From the NCBI GenBank assembly GCA_036384655.1, contig DASVLX010000155.1, positions 12,124 to 76,123 of the forward strand: 64,000 nucleotides of DNA, written 5' to 3'. The stretch's first letter is position 1. The number at the start of each line of letters is the position of its first letter. The position numbers and the translations under genes were made by a program. The stretch comes from DASVLX01 sp036384655. GTDB taxonomy: Bacteria > Actinomycetota > Actinomycetes > Mycobacteriales > Pseudonocardiaceae. Under the pieces are notes generated by a model, which was not told the origin of the DNA, ran no database searches, and saw nothing but the letters and a program-made list of their open reading frames with translations. Shown piece by piece: positions 45,144-53,124 of the stretch.

Positions 45144-45174
45144 GACGGCATCACGACCACGACGGCATCACGAA
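45141..45174. repeat. 17-bp direct repeat at the start of the dioxygenase-like gene
   Basis: catgacggcatcacgac (45141-45157) and cacgacggcatcacgaa (45158-45174) are adjacent near-identical units; the first includes the start codon. No function is evident. Confidence 0.6.
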
Positions 45175-45427
45175 GGCCGAGGCTACCCGGCTTCCGAAAC
45201 CGTCACCGACAGCAGCACCTCGACCACGCTCCGCTCGTTCGCTTAGCCCGAATGGCCCAGTGTCCGACGCGGAGTACCGGTGGCGACGCTGACCTGTTTA
45301 GATGCGGCCTTGGTACCACAACACACCCAGTGTGAGGAAGGATCACGCGTGCCTCACTCTTTCGGTGAGGCGCCCGGTCCAGTACATGGGCACCGCAGCA
45401 CGACGGCGGGCAAGAGGAGGAGCCGCG

Positions 45428-46759
45428 ATGGCGGACCACGACACGGCCAGTGAGGCAGAGGCGACGACGGCGCAGACCGAGGAGCAGCCCGAAGCCACCA
45501 CGGAGCCGGCATCGGCCGCACCGCCGGAGGTCCCATCGGCCGAGCCGCACCCCGAGCGGTGGGGACGGGTTGCTGAGGACGGCACGGTCTATGTGCGCAC
45601 CGAGGACGGTGAGCGGGCGGTCGGCTCCTGGCAGGCCGGCGACCCGGCGGAGGGACTGTTGCACTACGCGCGGCGGTTCGACGACGTCCGCGCCGAGGCC
45701 GATCTCCTACACACCCGTCTGTCCGCGGGCAGCGGCGACCCCAAGCAGACCCTGGCCTCGGCCCGGCACCTTCTCGAGTCGTTGGCCGAGGCGTCCGTGG
45801 TCGGTGACCTGACCGCGTTGCGGGCGCGCATCGAGTACCTGATCGGCGAGGCGGAGACGGCGCAGCGGGCCAACCGGGAGGCCCGGGACGCCGCCAGGGC
45901 CGAGGCCGCCGCCCACAAACAGGCACTGGTCGAGGAGGCCGAGCAGATCGGCGCCGAGTCGACCCAGTGGAAGCCGGCCGGCGACCGGCTGCGGGCGATC
46001 CTCGAAGAGTGGAAGCTGATCAAGGGCGTCGACCGCAAGACCGACGAGTTGCTGTGGAAGCGGTTCGCCAAGGCGCGTGACGCGTTCAACCGCCGGCGTG
46101 GCTCGCATTTCGCGGACCTTGACCGGCAGCGCGCCAGTGCCAAGGCACGCAAGCAGGAACTGGTCGAGGAGGCCCAGCGGATCGCCGACTCCGAGGACTG
46201 GGGGGACACCGCCACCCGGTACAAGGAGCTGATGGCCGAGTGGAAGGCGGCCGGGCGCGCGCCGAAGGAGGCCGACGACGCGCTGTGGCAGCAGTTCCGG
46301 GCCGCCCAAGACCAGTTCTTCAGCCGGCGTTCGGCGGCGTTCAACGAGCGGGACGCGGAGTTCGGCGAGAACGCCACCCGCAAGGAGGAACTGCTCGCCG
46401 AGGCCGAGGCGATCAATCCCGAGACCGACCTGGCCGCCGCCCGCGCCGCGCTGCACCGGGTGCAGGAGCAGTGGGACCAGGTCGGCAAGGTGCCCAGGGA
46501 ACGGGTCCGGTCGCTGGAGGGCCGGCTGCGCGCGGTCGAGGAGCGGATCCGGAACGCGGCGGACGCCAGGTGGCGGCGCAGCGATCCGGAGGCCGTGGCA
46601 CGCGCCGCGCAGTTCCGCGAGCGGGTCGAGCAGTTCGAGGCGCAGGCGGCCAAGGCCCGCGCCGCGGGCGACACCCGGCGCGCTGAACGAGCCGAGGCCC
46701 AGGCCGCGCAGTGGCGCGAGTGGCTGGCGGCGGCGGAGAAGGCGGTTGCCACCCGCTGA
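45428..46759 (+). CDS. DUF349 coiled-coil protein
   Basis: 443 aa from the ATG at 45428 behind GAGGAGG. The first 45 residues are acidic and Ala/Glu/Thr-rich. Then come three or more DUF349 helical repeats (LLWKRFAKARDAFNRRRGSHF, LWQQFRAAQDQFFSRRSAAF) with long Arg/Glu/Ala-rich coiled coils to the end. It corresponds in position to M. tuberculosis Rv2731. Function is unknown. It ends in a REP-like palindrome shared with the convergent neighbour. Confidence 0.85.
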   Translation: MADHDTASEAEATTAQTEEQPEATTEPASAAPPEVPSAEPHPERWGRVAEDGTVYVRTEDGERAVGSWQAGDPAEGLLHYARRFDDVRAEADLLHTRLSAGSGDPKQTLASARHLLESLAEASVVGDLTALRARIEYLIGEAETAQRANREARDAARAEAAAHKQALVEEAEQIGAESTQWKPAGDRLRAILEEWKLIKGVDRKTDELLWKRFAKARDAFNRRRGSHFADLDRQRASAKARKQELVEEAQRIADSEDWGDTATRYKELMAEWKAAGRAPKEADDALWQQFRAAQDQFFSRRSAAFNERDAEFGENATRKEELLAEAEAINPETDLAAARAALHRVQEQWDQVGKVPRERVRSLEGRLRAVEERIRNAADARWRRSDPEAVARAAQFRERVEQFEAQAAKARAAGDTRRAERAEAQAAQWREWLAAAEKAVATR

Positions 46760-46763
46760 GGCG

Positions 46764-46822
46764 GCCGGCCTTCCAGGTGGCGCGGTGCCGCGTTCTCGGC
46801 CGCATCCACCTGAAAGGCCGGC
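46764..46822. repeat. REP-like palindrome, copy B (3' of the DUF349 gene)
   Basis: 17-bp arms (46764-46780 gccggccttccaggtgg, 46806-46822 ccacctgaaaggccggc) pair with one mismatch. The core cgcggtgccgcgttctcgg is shared with copy A. Lying between convergent stops, it can also act as a bidirectional terminator. Confidence 0.7.
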
Positions 46823-46837
46823 GCTCCCGGCCGGTGG

Positions 46838-47443
46838 TCAGTCGGCCGGGTAGCCGAGCACACCGCCCGGCCGGGCGGCGATGGTGCGCACCCAGTTCAC
46901 CGCGAGCACCAGCATGCACAGCTCCGCGAGGATCAGCCCGATGCCCGGGCCGGGACCCGGAAGGTGGCTGTCGGAACTCTGCTGCGACCACAGCGACACC
47001 AGGCCGAGCACGGTGAACGCACCACATCCGAACGAGCACAGCCAGGCCACCGGCCACCAGCGGGTGCCCAGCGCGATCGTGGAGCCCAGCACGCCGAACA
47101 GGAACACGCCGATACCGAACACCCGCGGGATCACGTCCGCCTTCGTGTTCGCGTCCGGTCCGCCGACCAGCACCTGCCAGCCGGCGACCCCGTGCACCCA
47201 GGGCAGCAGCGCGGCGATGACCAGCACGAACACCGCCACCGCGATGATCATCGCCTTCATGCCCGGGTCGATGCGGCGCGGCGTCCGCCGTCCCGCTCCC
47301 TCGATGTCGTCGATCTGTTCGCGGAGGTTGGCCAGTGCCGGGCCTTCGGAACCGGTGCCCTGGGCGCGGTTGTCGGCCGGGCCGTCATCGCCGGCCAGGT
47401 AGTCAGCCCGGCCATCATCGCTGGTCCCGTCGGTCGGTGTCAT
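46838..47443 (-). CDS. Four-helix membrane protein (Rv2732c type)
   Basis: 201 aa from the ATG that overlaps the miaB stop (ATGA, 47440-47443). The N-terminal 60 residues are polar and acidic. Then there are four hydrophobic segments: MIIAVAVFVLVIAALLPWV, VFGIGVFLFGVLGSTIAL, WLCSFGCGAFTVLGLVSLW and IGLILAELCMLVLAVNWV. Its position next to miaB is as in M. tuberculosis. Function is unknown. Confidence 0.8.
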   Translation of the reverse strand: MTPTDGTSDDGRADYLAGDDGPADNRAQGTGSEGPALANLREQIDDIEGAGRRTPRRIDPGMKAMIIAVAVFVLVIAALLPWVHGVAGWQVLVGGPDANTKADVIPRVFGIGVFLFGVLGSTIALGTRWWPVAWLCSFGCGAFTVLGLVSLWSQQSSDSHLPGPGPGIGLILAELCMLVLAVNWVRTIAARPGGVLGYPAD

Positions 47444-48939
47444 CGAACCGCGCACCCTCCCGCACTCGTTGCCGCCATGTCCGCCGCCGGAGCGCCGAAC
47501 GACGGCAGGCCCAGGTTGACCCCGGAAGTCTTCGGCCGGATGCCCTCCGACCAGTTGTCGCCCGCCCTGGTCCGCCGGTGGCCGAGCAGGTCACCGTCGG
47601 CGACGAGATGGTGCGGAGCGCCGTAGCTGATCACGGTGCTGACCACGTCGCCGGGCCGCACCTCGCCGTCGAGCACCGGGCCGGTGGGGGTGAAGTGCAC
47701 CAGCCGGCCGTCCCGCGCGCGGCCGCTCATCCGGTGCGTTTCGCCGTCCTTGCGGCCCTCACCCTCGGCCACCAGCACCTCGACCGTGCTGCCCTCCAAC
47801 CGCCGGTTCTGCTCCCAGGAGATCGCCTCCTGGGCCTCGACCAGTCGGTCGTAGCGGTCCTGCACGACCGCCTTGGGCACCTGGTGGGGATCGTCGGCGG
47901 CCGGTGTGCCGGGACGGCGGGAGTACTGGAAGGTGAACGCGCTGGCGAACCGCGCGGCCTCCAGCACATCGAGGGTGGCCTGGAAGTCGTCCTCGGTCTC
48001 GCCGGGGAACCCGACGATGATGTCCGTGGTGATCGCCGCGTCGGGCATGGCATGGCGCACCTTGTCGATGACGCCCAGGTACCGGTCGGCGCGGTAGGAG
48101 CGGCGCATCGCCCGCAGCACACGGTCGGAACCGGACTGCAGCGGCATGTGCAGCTGGTGGCAGACATTGGGCGTCTCGGCCATCGCCTCGATCACGTCGT
48201 CCGTGAAGTCCCTGGGATGCGGCGAGGTGAACCGCACCCGTTCCAGGCCGACGACCTGACCGCAGGCGCGCAGCAGCTTGCCGAAGGCCAACCGGTCGCC
48301 GAACTCGACGCCGTAGGAGTTGACGTTCTGGCCGAGCAGGGTCACCTCCAGGACGCCCTCGGCGACCAACGCCTCCACCTCGGCGAGCACCTCACCGGGC
48401 CGGCGGTCGGACTCCTTGCCGCGCAGCGACGGCACGATGCAGTAGGTGCAGGTGTTGTTGCACCCGACCGAGATCGACACCCAGCCCGAGTAGGCCGAGT
48501 CCCGCCGGGCCGGCAGGTCGGAAGGGAAGACCTCCAACGACTCCCGGATCTCGACCTGCGCCCGCTCGTTGTGGCGCGCGCGGGCGAGCAGCGCCGGCAG
48601 CGATCCGATGTTGTGGGTGCCGAACACGACGTCCACCCACGGCGCGCGGCGGACGATCTCGCCGCGGTCCTTCTGTGCCAGGCAGCCACCCACCGCGATC
48701 TGCATGCCGGGATGGGCCAGTTTCGTCGGCCGCAGGTGACCGAGGTTGCCGTAGAGCTTGTTGTCCGCGTTCTCACGCACCGCGCAGGTGTTGAAGACCA
48801 CCACGTCGGGTGTCTCACCCTCGGCGGCCAGCACATAGCCGGCCTCCTCCAAGAGCCCGGCCACCCGTTCGGAGTCGTGCACGTTCATCTGGCACCCGTA
48901 GGTGCGCACCTGATAACTCCGGGTCGGCCGCGCTGTCAC
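47440..48939 (-). CDS. miaB: tRNA-2-methylthio-N6-dimethylallyladenosine synthase
   Basis: 499 aa from the GTG at 48937-48939. The N-terminal UPF0004 domain holds three cluster cysteines (TYGCQMN, NTCAVRE, GGCLAQ). The radical SAM motif is GCNNTCTYCIVP. LLGQNVNSYG and FTSPHPRDF follow, with a TRAM domain near the end. It adds a methylthio group to the isopentenylated A37 made by MiaA. It is divergent from the TAXI gene. Confidence 0.95.
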   Translation of the reverse strand: MTARPTRSYQVRTYGCQMNVHDSERVAGLLEEAGYVLAAEGETPDVVVFNTCAVRENADNKLYGNLGHLRPTKLAHPGMQIAVGGCLAQKDRGEIVRRAPWVDVVFGTHNIGSLPALLARARHNERAQVEIRESLEVFPSDLPARRDSAYSGWVSISVGCNNTCTYCIVPSLRGKESDRRPGEVLAEVEALVAEGVLEVTLLGQNVNSYGVEFGDRLAFGKLLRACGQVVGLERVRFTSPHPRDFTDDVIEAMAETPNVCHQLHMPLQSGSDRVLRAMRRSYRADRYLGVIDKVRHAMPDAAITTDIIVGFPGETEDDFQATLDVLEAARFASAFTFQYSRRPGTPAADDPHQVPKAVVQDRYDRLVEAQEAISWEQNRRLEGSTVEVLVAEGEGRKDGETHRMSGRARDGRLVHFTPTGPVLDGEVRPGDVVSTVISYGAPHHLVADGDLLGHRRTRAGDNWSEGIRPKTSGVNLGLPSFGAPAADMAATSAGGCAVR

Positions 48940-48976
48940 GATCCCCAGGGTAGAGCGTGCGTGGCACGATGGGCGC

Positions 48977-49951
48977 GTGTGGCCCGTGCTGCGGCGAGTT
49001 CCCGTGTCCCTGCGCTGGACCGCGCTCGGGGTCGTGGTGGCGCTGGTGGCCGCGCTGGGGGCGTTCTGGTACGTCAGCGACGAGCAGCCCAACTACACCG
49101 GTCTGCACCTGAGGCTGGCCACCGGGAACACCGACGGTGTCTACTACCCGCTGGGCGAGGGGCTCCGCTCGGTCTGGCATGACCAGCTCGGTGTCAACGC
49201 GGCGGTGCTGACCAGCGCGGGTTCCGTGCAGAATGTCGACCTGCTGCGGTCCGGCGGGGCGGACTTGGCGGTCAGTGCCGCCGACGCCGCGGACATCGCC
49301 TACGACGACGGGTTCCACGATCTGCGCACGCTGGGCCGGTTGTACGACGACTACATCCAGGTGGTGGTCCGCGCGGATGAGCCGATCACCCGGTTCGCCG
49401 ACCTGCGCGGCCACAGCGTGTCGATGGGTGCGACCGGGTCGGGCGTCGAGCTGATCTCCGAGCGCCTGCTGACCGCGGCCGGCATGACCATGAACGACGT
49501 CACGAATGTCCCGCTGGGACTCAACAGCGCGATCGACGCGCTGGAGGACCACCAGATCGACGCGTTCGTGTGGTCCGGCGGGCTGCCCACGCCGGGGCTG
49601 ACCGAACTGGCCTCTCAGGGCAAGATCCGAGTGCTGGACCTGTCCGACCTGATCCCGGCGGTGCAGCGGACCTATCCGGACATCTACGGCCGGGGCGAGA
49701 TCCCGGACTCGGTGTACGGCATGACCGGCGCTCCGCCGACCACCCTGGTGGTTCACGATCTGCTGCTGGTCACCGATCGGATGCCGGACGACCTGGCACG
49801 GGCGTTGCTCGGCGCGATCTTCGACGGCCAGGCGGCACTGATCCAGGCGAGCCCGACCGCGCGGTCGATCGACATCCAGCAGGCGATCTACACGACGCCG
49901 ATCCCGTTGCACGACGGCGCCATCGCCTACTACCGGTCCGCCAAGGTCTGA
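48977..49951 (+). CDS. TAXI-family TRAP-type solute-binding protein
   Basis: 324 aa, GTG start. One N-terminal membrane segment (TALGVVVALVAALGAFWYV) without a lipobox anchors or exports it. The binding domain has the TAXI pattern: RLATGNTDGVYYPLGEGLRS, ADLAVSAADAADIAY, VVVRADEPITRFADLRGH, MGATGSGVE and IDAFVWSGGLPTPG. TAXI proteins normally feed DctM-type TRAP permeases, but none is here. The adjacent two-component system, which it overlaps by 22 bp at the 3' end, suggests a signalling role. Confidence 0.87.
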   Translation: MWPVLRRVPVSLRWTALGVVVALVAALGAFWYVSDEQPNYTGLHLRLATGNTDGVYYPLGEGLRSVWHDQLGVNAAVLTSAGSVQNVDLLRSGGADLAVSAADAADIAYDDGFHDLRTLGRLYDDYIQVVVRADEPITRFADLRGHSVSMGATGSGVELISERLLTAAGMTMNDVTNVPLGLNSAIDALEDHQIDAFVWSGGLPTPGLTELASQGKIRVLDLSDLIPAVQRTYPDIYGRGEIPDSVYGMTGAPPTTLVVHDLLLVTDRMPDDLARALLGAIFDGQAALIQASPTARSIDIQQAIYTTPIPLHDGAIAYYRSAKV

Positions 49952-51432
49952 GGGTGCTGGTCGTCGGCGACCGCCGGCAGTGTCACCGTGACCCGCAGGC
50001 CGCCGTCGGCGGGCAGGTCGAGAGTGATCGTGCCGTTCACCCGTTCCACGGTGCGCCGCACGACGGACAGCCCGAGGCCCGAGCCACGAACCAGGTTGGC
50101 CTGGCTGGGACTGCGCCAGAACCGGTCGGTGGCCCGTTCCAGTTCCTCGGGCCGCATTCCGGGGCCGTGGTCGCGAACAGCGATGGACACCGTGCCGACT
50201 GTGTCGGGTGTGCCGACCGCGCCGACCGTGCCGTGTTTCGGCACCGATCCGGGCCGTCGGCGCACGTCCACGGTGACGGCGGTGCCGGGTTCGGTGAACT
50301 TCAGCGCATTGTCGAGCAGCGCGTCCAGGATGGTTTCCAGCCCGCGTGCGGGGGCGAGGGCCCGGCCGCCCGGCTCGCCGTCGAGCACCAGGATCACGTC
50401 CCGGGAGTCGCCGACCACCTGCCACTCGGCGATCTTCGCCTTGGCCACGGAACCGACGTCGATCTCGACCGGCGGAATGGTGTCCGACTGGCTGCGCGCC
50501 ATGGTGAGCAGATCGTCCAGGATCGCCTGGAACCGCCTGGCCTGGTCAAGGGCGGCGGCATGCTGTTCGACCGCCTCGGGCCGCAGCTGACCGTCCATGT
50601 TGCGCAGTCGCAGCAGCAGCGCGTGCAGCGGGTTGCGCAACTGGTGTGAGGCGTCCGCGACGAACGTGCGCTGCGCGGCGAGCGCCGCCCCGACGGTGTT
50701 CGCCATCTGATCGAACGCCTTGGACAGCCGACGCAGCTCGGGCGGGCCGCTGGTGCCGCCCACCGGGTCCACCGGGTGGCCGCTGACCGCCGCGACGGCC
50801 AGCCTCGCGGTGGCGCCGTCCAACTGCCGTACCGGCCGGAGAATCCAGCGCACCATGGCCAGCGACGCCAGCACGCCGAGGGCGATGCCGAGCAGCGCGA
50901 CGGCCGCCACCTCCGCCCAGCGCCAGAGGACCACCGATCGGGCGTGGCCGGTGGACGAGACCGTGACGGCCACACCGGCGAGTTCGCCGTCGACCAATAC
51001 CGGCTCGGCCACCACCAGCGGATCGGAGTTCCACGGACGCAGGCTCGGCGGGGACGCCGGCGGCCGGCCGGCCTGCGCGTTCCGCACCGCCTGAGCCACC
51101 AGCGGATCGGCGAGATCGACCGACCGCGCTGGCTGTGCCGACCGGGCTGGCCGTGCCGCCGAGGACGCGGCGACCCCGCCGTTGAGGCCGAGCACCGCGG
51201 CCTGGATGCCGTACACGTCCTGGTAGCGGGCCAGCGTGTCGCTCATCCGGGCGGCATCGCCCTCGGCCAGTGGACGCTGTGCCAGCGACGCGAACATCTC
51301 GGTGTCGGTCACTCGGTCGACGAACAGCAGTTGGCTCTCGTTGTTGGCGATGGTGAGGGCGAACGGCACACCCAGTCCGAACGCGACGATCACCACCAAC
51401 GAGATGGAGATACCCAGCAGCCTGGTGCGCAC
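49930..51432 (-). CDS. Membrane sensor histidine kinase
   Basis: 500 aa. Helix 1 is near the N-terminus (LLGISISLVVIVAFGLGVPF), followed by an extracytoplasmic sensor of about 140 residues and helix 2 (VAAVALLGIALGVLASLAMV). Then come HAMP, the HisKA phospho-acceptor in ADASHQLRNPLHALL, and the ATPase with N box DALLDNALKF, DHGPGM and GSGLGLSVV. It acts with the response regulator 9 bp upstream in the same operon. The sensed ligand is unknown. Confidence 0.9.
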   Translation of the reverse strand: MRTRLLGISISLVVIVAFGLGVPFALTIANNESQLLFVDRVTDTEMFASLAQRPLAEGDAARMSDTLARYQDVYGIQAAVLGLNGGVAASSAARPARSAQPARSVDLADPLVAQAVRNAQAGRPPASPPSLRPWNSDPLVVAEPVLVDGELAGVAVTVSSTGHARSVVLWRWAEVAAVALLGIALGVLASLAMVRWILRPVRQLDGATARLAVAAVSGHPVDPVGGTSGPPELRRLSKAFDQMANTVGAALAAQRTFVADASHQLRNPLHALLLRLRNMDGQLRPEAVEQHAAALDQARRFQAILDDLLTMARSQSDTIPPVEIDVGSVAKAKIAEWQVVGDSRDVILVLDGEPGGRALAPARGLETILDALLDNALKFTEPGTAVTVDVRRRPGSVPKHGTVGAVGTPDTVGTVSIAVRDHGPGMRPEELERATDRFWRSPSQANLVRGSGLGLSVVRRTVERVNGTITLDLPADGGLRVTVTLPAVADDQHPQTLADR

Positions 51433-51441
51433 CCGCCCGCC

Positions 51442-52164
51442 TCAGTGGTCCTGCCCAGCCCAGCCCTGACCGGACCAGTCCTGGACCGCGGGTGGCCGGC
51501 CCAGCCGGTATCCGATGCCGCGCACGGTGTCCAGGATCCAGGGCCGGCCGAGCTTGGCGCGCACGTTGCCGATGTGCACGTCCAGCGTGCGGTTCCCGGC
51601 CGGGGAGCCGTCGCCCCACACCTCGGTCCGGATGCGCTCCCGTGTGCACACCGCGCCACCCGCCTCCGCGACCAGGGCGAGCAGCGCGAATTCCTTGCGT
51701 GCCAACGACACTCGCCGACCGGCCACCAGGACCTCGTGCCTGCTCAACTGGATTTCCACATCCCCGACCCGGATCGAATCCTCGGTGCCGCCGATCGCCG
51801 TCCGGCTGGCCACCCCGCGCCGCAGCACCGCCCGCACCCTGGCCACCAGCTCACCCACGTCGAACGGCTTGAGCAGGTAGTCGTCCGCCCCGGCGTGTAG
51901 GCCCAGGATCCGGTCCGAGACGTCCTTGAACACCCCGGTGACGGCGATGATCGGCACATCGCTGACCGCGCGGATCCGGCGGCACAGTTCGATACCGTCG
52001 ATCTCGGGCAGGCCGAGGTCGAGCACGACCGCCTCGACGTCCTTCAGCCGCGCCAGCACGTCCGAGCCGTCCACGGAGCGTTCCACCACGAAACCTCGCC
52101 GGGCCAACGCGGAGGTCAGGGCGTAGGCGGGCCCGTCCTCGTCCTCCACGATCAACATCCGCAC
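51442..52164 (-). CDS. OmpR/PhoB-type response regulator
   Basis: 240 aa from the GTG at 52162-52164, which has AAAGGGG 7 nt upstream. The receiver domain carries the acidic pair (VEDED), the phospho-acceptor Asp in VVLDLGLPEIDG and the Lys in LLKPFDVGEL. The C-terminal winged helix includes ARKEFALLALVAEAGG and NRTLDVHIGNVRAKLG. Partner of the following histidine kinase. Targets are unknown; the divergent-convergent TAXI gene is one candidate. Confidence 0.92.
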   Translation of the reverse strand: MRMLIVEDEDGPAYALTSALARRGFVVERSVDGSDVLARLKDVEAVVLDLGLPEIDGIELCRRIRAVSDVPIIAVTGVFKDVSDRILGLHAGADDYLLKPFDVGELVARVRAVLRRGVASRTAIGGTEDSIRVGDVEIQLSRHEVLVAGRRVSLARKEFALLALVAEAGGAVCTRERIRTEVWGDGSPAGNRTLDVHIGNVRAKLGRPWILDTVRGIGYRLGRPPAVQDWSGQGWAGQDH

Positions 52165-52304
52165 CAGCGGGCCCCTTTCGCCGTTCATGTGCGCGACACC
52201 CTAGCCGTCATCCTCAAGCCTTTATCAAGACTTCCGGATGATGCGGGGAAAACACACGAACGGAGACGTCAACCGGGGACTGGAAACATGACCGAAACAC
52301 GGCA

Positions 52305-52344
52305 GCGGCCCGGCCGGTGGAGAACCCCCACCGAACCGGGCCGC
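52305..52344 (-). terminator. Terminator hairpin after the sdh operon
   Basis: A long GC-rich stem with a small internal asymmetry (gcggcccgg/ccgggccgc and cggtgg/ccaccg) begins about 20 bp beyond the sdhB stop. Confidence 0.65.
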
Positions 52345-52365
52345 GACCATCTGGCCACTCCGGCG

Positions 52366-53124
52366 TTACTTGACGTCCCGCTTGCCGGCGTTCCGGAAGA
52401 ACAGCCAACCCAGCGGATCGTAGGAGCGGTCGACCAACCGCTCCTTCAGCGGAATGAGCGCGTTGTCGGTGATGTGGATGGACTCCGGGCACACCTCGGT
52501 GCAGCACTTGGTGATGTTGCAGAACCCGAGGCCGAAGTCCTTCCGGGCGGCCGGCAGGCGGTCGGCGGCGTCCAGCGGGTGCATGTCCAGCTCCGCCACC
52601 CGCATCAGGAACCGCGGACCCGCGAAGGACTGCTTGTTGTCCTCGTGGTCACGCAGCACGTGGCAGGTGTTCTGGCACAGGTAGCACTCGATGCACTTGC
52701 GGAACTCCTGCGAGCGCGCCACGTCCTCCTGCTGCATCCGGTACTCGCCCGGCTTCAGCCCCTTCGGCGGCGCGAAGGCGGGGATCTGCCGTGCCTTCTC
52801 GTAGTTGAAGGACACGTCGGTCACCAGGTCGCGGATCACCGGGAACGTCCGCATGGGGTTCACGGTGATGATCTCGTCCTGGGTGAACGTGGACATCCGC
52901 GTCATGCACATCAGGCGCGGGCGCCCGTTGATCTCCGCCGAGCACGAACCGCACTTGCCGGCCTTGCAGTTCCAGCGCACCGCGAGGTCGGGCACCTGAG
53001 TGGCCTGCAGGCGGTGGATGATGTCGAGGACGACCTCACCCTCGTTCACCTCAACGGTGAAGTCGTGGAACTCGCCCTTGTCCGAGTCGCCCCGCCAGAC
53101 CCGGAACTGTCCCTCGTAGCTCAC
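52366..53124 (-). CDS. sdhB: Succinate dehydrogenase iron-sulfur subunit
   Basis: 252 aa. The [2Fe-2S] ferredoxin-like domain has WNCKAGKCGSCSAEI. The helical domain binds [4Fe-4S] and [3Fe-4S] through CIECYLCQNTC and CNITKCCTEVCP. It links the flavin of SdhA to the quinone site in the membrane. The start overlaps the sdhA stop by 4 bp. Confidence 0.94.
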   Translation of the reverse strand: MSYEGQFRVWRGDSDKGEFHDFTVEVNEGEVVLDIIHRLQATQVPDLAVRWNCKAGKCGSCSAEINGRPRLMCMTRMSTFTQDEIITVNPMRTFPVIRDLVTDVSFNYEKARQIPAFAPPKGLKPGEYRMQQEDVARSQEFRKCIECYLCQNTCHVLRDHEDNKQSFAGPRFLMRVAELDMHPLDAADRLPAARKDFGLGFCNITKCCTEVCPESIHITDNALIPLKERLVDRSYDPLGWLFFRNAGKRDVK

